A stretch of DNA of 64,000 nucleotides from JASLDZ01 sp038226305 (GCA_038226305.1 JBBRQN010000013.1:1-64000); one strand, 5' to 3'; counted from the first letter of the stretch, positions 1 through 8,367 are shown. The notes: a model not told the origin generated them from the sequence alone. Program-made: numbers and translations.

Positions 1-128
1 CTCGCCGACCGGCTGACGCCCAGTTCCGTGTACGGGTCGTTGGCCAAGGCCGCCTCTGCAAGGGTTGCGAGGCCTTCAATTAGGCGAACGCGCGCAGGGT
101 GCAAGTTGAACTGTGGCGTCAGAGCCAC
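1..128 (-). CDS. partial open frame after the GTA remnant, cut by the window edge
   Basis: A minus-strand frame opens at a GTG (126-128) that overlaps the stop of the GTA fragment upstream and runs off the left edge, giving 42 codons. An internal TTG at 45-47 is an alternative start. The last visible residues, DPYTELGVSRSA, resemble the first helix of a J-domain, but the diagnostic HPD would lie outside the window. Third codon positions are less G/C-biased than in neighbouring genes. It could equally be another decayed GTA-linked gene. Function is not assigned. Confidence 0.3.
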   Translation of the reverse strand, partial: MALTPQFNLHPARVRLIEGLATLAEAALANDPYTELGVSRSA

Positions 129-808
129 AAGGTCTGTTGCAGGGCCGCGCCCAGACCGAACACCGCCGAACGCTGCCGCACGCGCAGGATCAGGGAACCT
201 GGCACCCCGGCGGGAAAGTCATCCGCAAAGGCTGACGCCGCATAGGTCGCGCTCGGCGCGTCCACGTCGAAGGCGCGCAGAACGGTTGCTCCGTCACCCG
301 CGAGCACCTCGGCCAGGTAGGCCTCACGCTCCTCGCCCACCGGAACCTCCTCGGCATCCCAGGAGTCGCCGTGCAGGCGCGTGCGGCGGATCCAGGCCAG
401 GTCGATACCGCCGTCATCCCGCAACGCCGCCGAAAGCCGAGCCGGGGCGAAGGGGCGGTAGGCGATCCCCGTCCAGGTGAAGGTCGTCGTCGACGTCGCC
501 ATGCCCGGTGCCCCGGCCGCCCCCGCCCGCCAAATCAGCGGCAGGCGCAGCTCCGACGCCGCGACCCGGCCCCGCGCCAACCCGGGGAGGAGCAGCACCA
601 CGGCGGCTCCCGCGCCGGCACCCGCCGCCGTCGATGCGGAGGCGAGGGTGGCCCCGTCCACCTCGAGTTCGAGCGTCGAGCCCTCGTCCCACCGCCCACA
701 CGGCCCCGGTGGCAACGGCGACAGGAGCCGACCCACCGGGGCCGGATCGCTGACGCTGGCGCGCAGGCTCAGGGCATCGAACGCAGCATCGCCGCCCAAG
801 GCTCGGTA
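119..808 (-). pseudogene. 3' fragment of GTA giant baseplate (megatron, gp15-type) gene
   Basis: The frame matches the C-terminal part of the alphaproteobacterial GTA host-specificity/baseplate protein (RcGTA gp15 type), recalled motifs being LAWIRRTRLHGDSWD followed by VPVGEEREAYL. Intact members exceed 1,000 residues; about 230 codons remain. Upstream the frame is closed by the TGA at 809-811, which is also the stop of the gp10-like remnant, so the N-terminal majority is gone. The segment around ASTAAGAGAGAAVVLL looks shortened against the family, suggesting a further internal deletion. The first possible start is a TTG at 797-799. This is a relic, not a functional tail gene. Confidence 0.75.
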
Positions 809-1109
809 TCATGCGGTTGCGGCGAAGGCGCGGGCGATGGCGTCTGCCGCCTGCGCCGCATCCAGCGGCAAGTCGGCGAGTTCGGCGGCGCGCGCAGCCT
901 CGCCACCGCCGCGGAGGAGGGCCGCCAGCACGGCCAGGAGATCGCGGGCGTTAGACGTGCGCAGATGCTCCAACAGGTCCGTCACGGAGGCGACGCTCAG
1001 CCCGGTCTCGACCTCGGCCAGGGTGCCCGGCGTCAGGCAGCCTTCGCTCGCCAGCGACGATCGCGGTCACCTTGCCCCTCGCCGCGTTGGCCGGGACTGC
1101 GTTGGCGAC
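809..1109 (-). pseudogene. frameshifted GTA gp10-like tail assembly chaperone
   Basis: Two frames together reconstruct a GTA gp10/TAC_11-type tail assembly chaperone. The upstream part (about 1040-1109) reads PANAARGKVTAIVAGERRL; the downstream part (809 to about 1045), in another frame, reads TPGTLAEVETGLSVASVTDL and then LRGGGEAARAAELADLPLD up to the TGA at 809-811. Family members have the same order: a short beta N-terminus with GE, then GALAE(I/L)E and a helical LL..LLRG.G segment. A small indel near 1035-1045 explains the frame change. No start codon is visible, because the 5' end is joined to terminase sequence. Confidence 0.65.
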
Positions 1110-1413
1110 GGCGCAAGGCTTCGTAGTGAGGGCGCACCCCCGGTTCGGCCAGGGCGATCAGGCCGGAGGGGCCGTCGATCATCACCTCCCGCACGTCGTG
1201 CAGGCTCGGCCCCACCAGCGCCAGCCGGGTGTCGGGCAGGGCGCGATCCGCGAGCCAGCGAGCTCCGGCGAAGGTCTTGCCGGCCCCGCGACCGCCGAGG
1301 AAAAGCCAGGTGCGCCACGCCTCTTCGCCAGCTTCGGTATCAGGAGGTGTCTGGCCCGGGCCCGCCCAGAGGAGGGGCCAGCGGGATGTCGTCTTCTCGT
1401 CCGGAGACTGCAT
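1110..1413 (-). pseudogene. 5' fragment of GTA large terminase (gp2, TerL)
   Basis: The fragment reads from an ATG at 1411-1413 and carries the terminase ATPase Walker A region, WLFLGGRGAGKTFAGARW (residues about 36-53), followed by LVGPSLHDVREVMIDG, both typical of GTA/phage large terminases that package DNA into heads. A normal TerL has more than 400 residues; homology stops after about 100, at PHYEALRR. The frame then runs meaninglessly to a stop at 1033 through gp10-like sequence. Walker B and the nuclease domain are absent. A deletion has fused gp2 directly to gp10, removing portal, protease, capsid and most tail genes. Confidence 0.75.
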
Positions 1414-1771
1414 CCTCTTCAGGGTCTGCTCGCGTGATTCCGCGCTCTTGAAGGCTTGCGACCCCACGATGAATAACCGCTCGCGCCGCAATTCGCTCGG
1501 GGTGGTCGGGGGGAAGCAGGCGTTCGTCGTCAAAAGTTTCCCCCTCCGGTTCCGGCGGTGCGACAGTGGCCCTGGCGTCCTTGCGGATCGTGGCGCGGGC
1601 CATCACCAGCGCCCGCGCCGCCGAGGCGACCCGGCCCGCAGCCAGCGCGCCCTCCTGCGGGCCTTCGCGGCACAGCAGCGCGATCTGGTCGTCGATGAGC
1701 TGCAGGATGCTGGCGTTGGGGTCCGCGCCGGAAGCCGCCGCCGCCCCGCCCTCACCCGCTTCTGTGGCCAT
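1340..1771 (-). CDS. small terminase-like protein (GTA gp1 position)
   Basis: This 143-residue frame sits directly upstream of the terminase fragment, the place of GTA gp1 (TerS). Residues about 20-65 form amphipathic helices (ILQLIDDQIALLCREG, then RVASAARALVMARATI), as in small terminase-like proteins. The C-terminal third overlaps the terminase start and reads like non-coding sequence, so the functional end is uncertain. Start is the ATG at 1769-1771. The call is positional and compositional; in the absence of the rest of the cluster the gene is probably a non-functional relic. Confidence 0.45.
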   Translation of the reverse strand: MATEAGEGGAAAASGADPNASILQLIDDQIALLCREGPQEGALAAGRVASAARALVMARATIRKDARATVAPPEPEGETFDDERLLPPDHPERIAARAVIHRGVASLQERGITRADPEEDAVSGREDDIPLAPPLGGPGPDTS

Positions 1772-1899
1772 GACTGAACACTACCCCCGCAGCGTCCACG
1801 GCGGATCGAATGCGCGCGCGCGAGGGCTAAACCCTTGAAGATAGGAGGATTATCGAGCGCGGATGGGGGAAGAAGGCGGGTTCTATGCCCCTTCCCGGC

Positions 1900-2358
1900 C
1901 TACTCCGGGTCTTGCGACAGTTCCGGCGCTTCGAAATCCAGGGCGTCTTCGATGTCCTTGAAGGCCTTCTCGTTCACGACCTGACCCGCCACGCTGACGC
2001 CGGCGCGCTTCACGCTGTCGGGGTCGCCCGAGATGAGGGGGTGCCAGTCGGCCAGCCCGCGGCCTTCGAAGATGCGGCGGTAGGCGCAGGACTTGGGCAT
2101 CCACTTCAGGGCGGAGACCTTGCGGGGCGTCAGCTGGATGCACTCCGGCACGAAGCGCTTGCGGTTGGCGTAGTCGCCGCACCGCGCCGTGTTCCCGTCC
2201 AGGAGGCGGCACGACACCCGGGTGGGGATCACCTGCCCGGTGTCCTCGTCCTCGAAGCGCACGAGGCAGCAGCGGCCGCAGCCGTCGCAGAGGCTTTCCC
2301 ACTCCTGCGGCGTCATCTCGCGGAGGCGCTTCACCTCCCAAAAGGGTTTCTCGTCCAT
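1900..2358 (-). CDS. UPF0260 / YkgJ-type cysteine cluster protein
   Basis: A 152-residue cytosolic protein of the UPF0260 (YcgN) family. It carries the cysteine cluster of this zinc/iron-chelating domain family: CDGCGRCC near residues 26-33, then further single cysteines at RVSCRLL, ARCGDY, PECIQL and KSCAYRR. Family function is unknown; a metal-binding role is inferred from the cysteines. I chose the ATG at 2356-2358 (MDEKPFWEVKRL), the conserved family N-terminus, over an upstream in-frame start. It is divergent from the PBP gene, 50 bp away. Confidence 0.9.
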   Translation of the reverse strand: MDEKPFWEVKRLREMTPQEWESLCDGCGRCCLVRFEDEDTGQVIPTRVSCRLLDGNTARCGDYANRKRFVPECIQLTPRKVSALKWMPKSCAYRRIFEGRGLADWHPLISGDPDSVKRAGVSVAGQVVNEKAFKDIEDALDFEAPELSQDPE

Positions 2359-2408
2359 ACTGCGCCAGCCCGTGCGCCCTCTCCCGCACCCGCGCAAGAC
2401 AGGACTCC

Positions 2409-4400
2409 GTGGACCGCCCGCCAGAATCCCCGCAGCCGACTATCCGGGCGGACCTGGCGCACAAGGCCGACCTGCGCGCGCGGCTGTTCAAGGCGCTGGC
2501 GCTCACCGCCCTGGGGAGCGCCGCGCTCCTCTGCGGGCTCCTGCTGTTCTTCCTGTGGCGGTTCACCTTCGTGGGCCTGCCGCCGCTGCCCGACGCTGAT
2601 CGCCTGTGGAGCCTGAACCGCCCCCCCGGCATCACCTTCCTCGACCGCAACGGAGCGGTGATCGCCGTGCGCGGCTCCCGCCACGGATCGGCGGTGCGCC
2701 TGGCCGACCTTCCCCCCTTCGCCCCCCGCGCTTTCCTGGCGGCGGAGGACCGGCGCTTCTACGGCCACATGGGCGTGGACCCGGTGGGCATCGCCCGGGC
2801 GCTGCGGGCCGACCTGAAGGCGCACAAGGTCGTGCAGGGCGGCTCGACCATCACCCAGCAGATCGCCCGCGGCCTGTTCCTCACCCCCAACCAGAACCTG
2901 AAGCGCAAGTTTCAGGAGGCGGTGCTGGCCCTGCAGCTGGAGGGCCGCCTTTCCAAGGACGCCATCCTCGAGCTCTACCTCAACCGCATCTACTTCGGCG
3001 CGGGTGCCTACGGGATCGACGCCGCCAGCCGCACCTATTTCGGCAAGGATCCCCGGCGGTTGACCCTGGCCGAAGCCGCCCTCCTCGCCTCCCTCCCCAA
3101 GGCGCCCACCCGCCTGTCGCCCGCCAACAACCTGGAGGCCGCCCGCCGCCGGGCCGGGATCGTGCTGGGCCTGATGCGCAAGGAGGGCTGGATCGACGCC
3201 CCGGCCGAAGCCTTAGCCCGCGCCCACCCCGCCTCCCTCGCCCCCGAACCGGGCGGAGAGGGCGACCTTGGCTACGGCCTCGACCTCGCCGCGTTCGAGG
3301 CGAAGGCCCGCGCCGCAGGCCGCGCGCCGGATCTTGTGGTGAGAACCACCCTCGACCCCGCCCTGCAGCGCGCCGCCGCCGACGCCGTGCGCTGGGCGGT
3401 GGCGGAGGGGCGGCCGCGCGGCGTGACGCAGGCCGCCCTGATCGCCCTCGCCCCCGACGGAGGCATCGCCGCCGTGCAGGGGGGCCTGGACCACCGCGAC
3501 AGCCCCTTCGACCGGGCCACGCAGGCGCTTCGCCAGCCTGGATCGGCCTTCAAGCCCTTCGTCTACGCCGCCGCCCTGGAGGACGGGATCAAGCCCACCG
3601 ACGTGCGCGCCGACTCCCCCGTCGACATCAAGGGCTGGCGACCGCAGAACTTCGAGCGCGGCTACCTCGGCAACGTCACCCTGACCGACGCCCTCGCCAA
3701 GTCGATCAACACCATCGCAGTGCGCCTCACGCAGGAGGTGGGGCCGGACAAGGTGGCCGCCCTCGCCCGCCGCTTCGGGATCAGCACCGCCCCCGTCCAC
3801 GCCACCCCCGCCGTGGCGCTGGGCGCCTACGAGGTGCGGCTGGCGGAGCTCACCGGCGCCTATCAGGTGCTGCAGCGCGGCGGCGGCCAGACCCCGCCGT
3901 TCCTCGTGACCCAGGTGTCGGACGCCCGCGGGCAGGTGCTGTGGAAGCGCCCCGACACCCCGCCCTACCCCGTGTTCGACGGCCCCCGCGCCCTGGAGCT
4001 GACCCGCATGATGCAGGGGGTGATCGAGCACGGCACCGGCAGGCGCGCGCGACTCGACCGCCCCGCCGCCGGCAAGACCGGCACCACTCAGGACAGCCGC
4101 GACGCCTGGTTCGTCGGCTACACCCCCGACTGGGCCGCCGGCGTCTGGCTCGGCGACGACCGCAACGGCAAGCTCGACGGCCTCACGGGCGGCGACCTCC
4201 CAGCGATGGCCTGGGCCCGGTTCATGACCGTAGCGCATGCGGGCCTGCCCGTGCGCGACTTCGGCCCTGCGGGCCCAGCGAGAGCCGACCCGCGCGCCGG
4301 GTTCTACACCAGCCTCGCGGATGAGCTGGAAGCCGCTGCATCTTCACCTCTCCCGCCTGCGGGTGAGGAAGGGGCCCGTCGCGCAGCGATGGGAAGGTGA
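2409..4400 (+). CDS. class A penicillin-binding protein (PBP1A/1C-like)
   Basis: Bifunctional peptidoglycan synthase anchored in the inner membrane: one TM helix (about residues 27-50), a glycosyltransferase domain (about 75-250; catalytic Glu113 in AAEDRRFY, QGGSTITQQ motif) and a transpeptidase domain with all three penicillin-binding motifs, SAFK (Ser379/Lys382), SIN (432-434) and KTG (556-558). It polymerises lipid II and crosslinks stem peptides in the periplasm. At 663 residues it is at the short end of class A PBPs and lacks a long C-terminal extension. Start is a GTG. The last roughly 20 codons lie inside a REP-like element, so the C-terminus appears to have been supplied by a repeat. 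Confidence 0.93.
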   Translation: MDRPPESPQPTIRADLAHKADLRARLFKALALTALGSAALLCGLLLFFLWRFTFVGLPPLPDADRLWSLNRPPGITFLDRNGAVIAVRGSRHGSAVRLADLPPFAPRAFLAAEDRRFYGHMGVDPVGIARALRADLKAHKVVQGGSTITQQIARGLFLTPNQNLKRKFQEAVLALQLEGRLSKDAILELYLNRIYFGAGAYGIDAASRTYFGKDPRRLTLAEAALLASLPKAPTRLSPANNLEAARRRAGIVLGLMRKEGWIDAPAEALARAHPASLAPEPGGEGDLGYGLDLAAFEAKARAAGRAPDLVVRTTLDPALQRAAADAVRWAVAEGRPRGVTQAALIALAPDGGIAAVQGGLDHRDSPFDRATQALRQPGSAFKPFVYAAALEDGIKPTDVRADSPVDIKGWRPQNFERGYLGNVTLTDALAKSINTIAVRLTQEVGPDKVAALARRFGISTAPVHATPAVALGAYEVRLAELTGAYQVLQRGGGQTPPFLVTQVSDARGQVLWKRPDTPPYPVFDGPRALELTRMMQGVIEHGTGRRARLDRPAAGKTGTTQDSRDAWFVGYTPDWAAGVWLGDDRNGKLDGLTGGDLPAMAWARFMTVAHAGLPVRDFGPAGPARADPRAGFYTSLADELEAAASSPLPPAGEEGARRAAMGR

Positions 4401-4408
4401 GGGTCAGG
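4338..4408. repeat. REP-like GC-rich interspersed element overlapping the PBP 3' end
   Basis: The stretch cacctctcccgcctgcgggt, followed by gaaggggcccgtcgcgcagc and then gatgggaaggtgagggt, has the look of the dispersed intergenic repeats common in alphaproteobacterial genomes, with imperfect outer arms cacct/aggtg. Its first 60 bases are translated as the PBP tail. Only one copy was recognised in this window, so the repeat call rests on resemblance. Confidence 0.5.
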
Positions 4409-4616
4409 CGGCTCTGGGTTCTGTTGCAAGATAGCCGACCTTCCAGTCAGCCATGTGTTCGACGCGCCGGAGGCTCGTCGAACTTGAGCTAAGGGACGCC
4501 CCGCGTCCCGACGCCATCCAGCCAGCCGTCGACCGCCCGCACCCGCCCCGTTGACCCCCCCGCCCTCGCGACCTACCTAGCCCCCGCCCCCCGCCGCCCC
4601 CGGAGCCTGCCCGCCC

Positions 4617-5825
4617 ATGACCGCCCTGCCTCCCGGCGTGACCGGCGTCCTGGCCCTGGCCGACGGCACGATCATCCCCGGCGTGGGTGTCGGCGCCCCC
4701 GGCGAGGCGCTGGGCGAGGTGTGCTTCAACACCGCCATGACCGGCTACCAGGAGATCCTGACCGACCCCTCCTACATGGCGCAGATCGTCACCTTTACCT
4801 TCCCCCACGTGGGCGTCGTGGGCGTCAACCGGGAGGATGTGGAGCAGTTCGGCCGGGAATACGCCCTGGCTCCCGGCTCCGAGGCCGGCTTCGGCGGCGC
4901 CCGCACCACCGCCCGGGGCGCCATCTTCCGCAGCCCGCCCACCGCCGCCGCCAACTACCGCGCCACAGGCGGCCTGGACGACTGGATGAAGGCCCGCGGC
5001 GTGGTGGGCCTCGCGGGCATCGACACCCGCGCCCTCACCAAGCGCATCCGCGAGCAGGGCATGCCCCACGCCGTCATCGCCCACAGCCCGGACGGCCGCT
5101 TCGACCTCGACCGGCTGGTCGAGACCGCCCGCGCATGGTCCGGCCTCACGGGGCTCGACCTCGCGAAGGAGGCCACCACCTTGCAGAGCTTCGCCTTCGA
5201 GGAGGGGCTGTGGGCCTGGCCGGGCGGCTACGACGGCCCCCGCGACAAGCCCCGGTTCGAGGTGGCGGTGCTCGACTACGGCATCAAGCGCAACATCCTG
5301 CGGGCGCTGACCTCCATCGGTGCCCGCGCCACCGTCATGCCCGCCTCCACCACTGCCGAGGAGATCCTCGCCCGCAAGCCTGACGGCGTGCTCCTCTCCA
5401 ACGGCCCGGGAGACCCGGCGGCCACCGGCGAATACGCCGTGCCGGAGATCCGGAAGCTGGTGGACTCAGGCGTGCCTGTGTTCGGCATCTGCCTCGGCCA
5501 CCAGATGCTCAGCATCGCGCTGGGCGCGCAGACTTCCAAGATGGACCAGGGCCACCACGGGGCGAACCACCCGGTGAAGGATCTGGAGACCGGCAAGGTC
5601 GAGATCGTCTCCATGAACCACGGCTTCACCGTCGACCGCGACACCCTGCCGAGCGCCGTGAAAGAGACCCACGTCTCCCTCTTCGACGGCACCAACGCCG
5701 GCATCGCCCTGAGCGACCGCCCCGTCTTCAGCGTGCAGCACCACCCCGAAGCCAGCCCCGGCCCCACCGACAGCCTCTACCTGTTCGAACGCTTCGCCGG
5801 GCTGATGGAGGCGGCGAAGCGCTGA
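4617..5825 (+). CDS. carA: carbamoyl-phosphate synthase small (glutaminase) subunit
   Basis: Glutamine amidotransferase subunit that releases ammonia from glutamine and channels it to CarB for carbamoyl phosphate, feeding pyrimidine and arginine synthesis in the cytosol. The 402-residue length is normal. The N-terminal CarA domain contains FNTAMTGYQEILTDPSY; the C-terminal class I amidotransferase domain has nucleophile Cys292 in FGICLGHQ and the His376/Glu378 pair in QHHPEASPGPTDS. The partner carB is 31 kb away on the other strand, so the pair is not an operon here. Start is the ATG of MTALPPGVTG. Confidence 0.97.
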   Translation: MTALPPGVTGVLALADGTIIPGVGVGAPGEALGEVCFNTAMTGYQEILTDPSYMAQIVTFTFPHVGVVGVNREDVEQFGREYALAPGSEAGFGGARTTARGAIFRSPPTAAANYRATGGLDDWMKARGVVGLAGIDTRALTKRIREQGMPHAVIAHSPDGRFDLDRLVETARAWSGLTGLDLAKEATTLQSFAFEEGLWAWPGGYDGPRDKPRFEVAVLDYGIKRNILRALTSIGARATVMPASTTAEEILARKPDGVLLSNGPGDPAATGEYAVPEIRKLVDSGVPVFGICLGHQMLSIALGAQTSKMDQGHHGANHPVKDLETGKVEIVSMNHGFTVDRDTLPSAVKETHVSLFDGTNAGIALSDRPVFSVQHHPEASPGPTDSLYLFERFAGLMEAAKR

Positions 5826-5891
5826 AGTTCGCGAAGGGCGGCGTTCGCACGCCAACACCCCCTTAACGCCAGCCCCCTATCCTGCCTCTCC

Positions 5892-7103
5892 ATGAGCGAG
5901 GCCCACGCCCTCACGTCCGCACCGCCCGAGCCGCCGAGGCGTGCGCGGCTGGCGTTGATCAAGCGGCTGGCCGACGTGGTGTGCCTGCCCGGCAGCCGGG
6001 TGAACGCCTTCGAGCGCGCCATGACCGCCGACCTTCTGGTCGAGATGCTGCGCGAGGCCGATCCGCGAGAGCGCGTGCGCGTGTCTCGCCGGGTGGCCGC
6101 GCTGGGGGAAATCCCCTCCAGCCTCCTGCGCCTGCTTCTGCACGATGCGGTGGAGGTGGCGCGGCCGCTTCTGGAGGAGGCGCGGCTTTCCGACAGCGAC
6201 CTTCTCGCCTGCCTCGCCGAGACGGGCTCGGCCCACCGCCGCCTGATCGCCGTGCGCAAGCCGGTGAGCGAGGTGGTGTGCGAGCACCTCGTGGAGAGCG
6301 GAGACGCCATCGCCGTGGCCACCCTTCTCGCCAACGGGGAGGCCAAGCTGTCGAACGTGGCGCTGGAGCGGGTGACGGCCCTCTCGCGCACGCAGGCCTC
6401 GCTGATCCCGGCGCTGCTCAAGCGCATCGAGCTGCGGCCCAGCCACGCCTACATCCTGTTCTGGTGGGCCACGCCCTCCGACCGGCGCATGATCCTGCAG
6501 CGCTTCGCCGTGAGCCGGGAAATCCTGCAGGACGCCGCCGCCGACATCTTCGCCATGGCCGCAGACGAGGGCTGGCAGGACCCCCTCGCCCGCAAGGCCT
6601 TGCAGTTCATCGAACGCCGCCAGCGCAACCGCGCCGCCGTGGAGAAGAGCCCCTACGACAGCCTGGAGGCCGCCGTCGTCGCCGCTCAGGACGGGCTGAC
6701 CCGCGAGCTCGTGCAGGAGATCGGCTACCTCTCCGGCCTCAAGCCCACTACCGCCGCCAAGATCCTCACCGACCTGTCGGGCGAGCCCCTCGCCATCCTG
6801 TGCAAGGCCACCGGCCTGCCCCGCGACGCGGTGATCGCCCTCTGGCGCGGCCTGCGACGCCCGGAGGCGGACGCGCAAGGCCGCATCGCCCCCGCCCTGG
6901 AGCGCACGTGTCAGATCTTCGAGGAGATCGCCGTCGACCGCGCCCAGACGGTGCTGCGCTACTGGAACTGGGCGCTCTCCTCCGCCCTCACCCCCGCTCT
7001 GGTGCGCGCCATCCGCGAGGGCGACGAACAGTCCCTCGACCCCTTCAGCGCCCCCCAGCGCGCCGCCATGCTGGCCCTCGGCGGAGACTTCGGCGCGCGC
7101 TGA
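5892..7103 (+). CDS. DUF2336 domain protein (copy 1)
   Basis: A 403-residue soluble, alpha-helical protein of the DUF2336 family, widespread in alphaproteobacteria and without an assigned biochemical role. Recognisable features are short HEAT-like helical repeats such as LLRLLLHDAVEVARPLLEEA and the family block AHRRLIAVRKPVSEVVCEHL. There is no signal peptide or TM segment. A second family member lies at 51222-52331 with the same order of helical blocks. It follows carA by 66 bp; co-transcription is possible but not shown. Confidence 0.8.
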   Translation: MSEAHALTSAPPEPPRRARLALIKRLADVVCLPGSRVNAFERAMTADLLVEMLREADPRERVRVSRRVAALGEIPSSLLRLLLHDAVEVARPLLEEARLSDSDLLACLAETGSAHRRLIAVRKPVSEVVCEHLVESGDAIAVATLLANGEAKLSNVALERVTALSRTQASLIPALLKRIELRPSHAYILFWWATPSDRRMILQRFAVSREILQDAAADIFAMAADEGWQDPLARKALQFIERRQRNRAAVEKSPYDSLEAAVVAAQDGLTRELVQEIGYLSGLKPTTAAKILTDLSGEPLAILCKATGLPRDAVIALWRGLRRPEADAQGRIAPALERTCQIFEEIAVDRAQTVLRYWNWALSSALTPALVRAIREGDEQSLDPFSAPQRAAMLALGGDFGAR

Positions 7104-7163
7104 TCCACCGAACCACAGCTCTTCCGCAGGCGCGGCGAGGCGGAAGAAACAAGAACAAACAAC

Positions 7164-7232
7164 GAATCGTCTTGACGTGCGCCAAGGCCATTGCCGCGAT
7201 TCGGAGGTTAAGCGATGGTAACCGCCTGATTC
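7164..7232. promoter_or_regulatory. cluster of three GANTC sites upstream of the PAS_5 gene
   Basis: GAATC (7164-7168), GATTC (7198-7202) and GATTC (7228-7232) lie within 69 bp just before the gene starting at 7258. GANTC is the CcrM methylation target in Caulobacterales, and GcrA activates promoters carrying methylated sites. A weak -35-like TTGACG occurs at 7173-7178. Control by methylation is inferred. Confidence 0.4.
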
Positions 7233-7257
7233 CAAGTGCTTGCGAGAGACTCCGAAG

Positions 7258-7761
7258 ATGCTCGCGCAGATCGAACCGCCCACCGCGGCCGTCAGGGCCC
7301 ACCACGAGCTCCTGGCCTACTGGACCGGAAAGAAGGCCACCGGCCTCCTGCCGAGCCGGGCAGACATCGACCCCAGCGATCTGAAACGCCTCCTGCCCAC
7401 CGTGTCCCTGATCGACGTGCGACGGTCGAGCCGCATGGGCCGGGCGTTCGACTACCGCCTGCGGCTGGCGGGCACCGGCCTCTATCGCATCTACGGCGGG
7501 GAGATCACCGGCAAGGGGCTGGACGACGTCTACCCCAGCGAGGTCAGCGCCCAGTGGCGCCGCGAGCTCGACGCGGTGGTCGCCGATCGCAAGCCGGCCG
7601 TCGGCGTGCACTCCTTCGCCTGGCGCGGCGCCTCGCATCTCTCCACCATGTGGATGCGCCTGCCCCTGGCCTCGGACGGGCGGGAGGTGGACATGATCCT
7701 CGGCTACGACGCCCCCATCAGCGGCCATCCCGACCCGCGCAGCGGCATCCGCGCCGCCTGA
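7258..7761 (+). CDS. PAS_5 family (PF07310-like) protein
   Basis: A 167-residue single-domain protein matching the PAS_5 family, small PAS-fold proteins common in alphaproteobacteria. Typical blocks are HHELLAYWTGKKATGLLPSR near the N-terminus, then LKRLLPTVSLIDV and FDYRLRLAGTGLYRIYGGEI, the family's signature G-T-x-L-x-x-x-x-G-x-E-x-T-G-K turn. No output domain is attached, so it would act by binding a partner or ligand; neither is known. I prefer the ATG at 7258, preceded by GAGAGA, over a TTG 18 bases upstream. The promoter region holds three GANTC sites. Confidence 0.8.
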   Translation: MLAQIEPPTAAVRAHHELLAYWTGKKATGLLPSRADIDPSDLKRLLPTVSLIDVRRSSRMGRAFDYRLRLAGTGLYRIYGGEITGKGLDDVYPSEVSAQWRRELDAVVADRKPAVGVHSFAWRGASHLSTMWMRLPLASDGREVDMILGYDAPISGHPDPRSGIRAA

Positions 7762-7911
7762 TCCCTCCTCTACCGCGCGGCCCGACTGCGACATCCCCGG
7801 ACGTGCTCCGCGGGAAAGATTAGGAATTCTTTCCTCCCCCCTTCCCCGCACCCTTAGCCTTGCATCGGTCGGAGCGACGGTCGCGACGACGCCGGCGTGC
7901 GGGAGCAGGGA

Positions 7912-8367
7912 ATGTTGCGGGAGACTTTCAGCGGGGCTCACACCGCCGTAGGCGCGCCGGACCTTGGCCGGGACCGGGGGCCGGACGTGGCGGACGCGGC
8001 GGCGCTCGGCGCGGCGCTGGCGCACGGCCCCCGCCGCCGCAGCCGGGGCGAGGGAGATCTGGCCGCCGCCGCCCTCGTCACCCAGGTGACCGCCTTCGCC
8101 ACGGGCGTGCCCGCCGAGGAGATCGCCCGGCTGGGGCGCAGCGCCGCCCACGTCTCCCGCGCCCGCCACATCGCCATGTATCTTGCGCACACCGTCTTCG
8201 GCTGGCCCCTGTGGCGGGTGGCGCAGGCGTTCGGCCGCGACCGGACCACCGCGGGCTACGCCTGCACCCTGATCGAGAGCCTGCGCGACGACCGGGTGTT
8301 CGACCGCAAGCTCGACGCGATGGAAGCCTGCATCCGCTCGGTGCCGCCCTCGGGAGCCCTGGCGTGA
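7912..8367 (+). CDS. DnaA domain IV-like DNA-binding protein without AAA+ domain
   Basis: A 151-residue protein whose residues about 45-140 resemble the C-terminal DNA-binding domain of DnaA: a basic helix with SRARHIAMYLAHTVFG, then the signature-like FGRDRTTAGYACTLIESL, matching the DnaA pattern G-R-D-H-T-T-V-x-H-A. The AAA+ and domain I regions are absent, so it cannot be an initiator by itself; it may bind DnaA-box-like DNA. Start is the ATG at 7912, with GGGAG upstream; a GTG at 7897 is an alternative. Its stop overlaps the start of the DUF6456 gene by 4 bp (GTGA), implying coupled translation. Confidence 0.75.
   Translation: MLRETFSGAHTAVGAPDLGRDRGPDVADAAALGAALAHGPRRRSRGEGDLAAAALVTQVTAFATGVPAEEIARLGRSAAHVSRARHIAMYLAHTVFGWPLWRVAQAFGRDRTTAGYACTLIESLRDDRVFDRKLDAMEACIRSVPPSGALA

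Noticed and set aside
7207..7221. CtrA box at TTAAGCGATGGTAAC
   Set aside because: The second half-site is out of register (N6 to GTAA, or N7 to TAAC), unlike TTAA-N7-TTAA.
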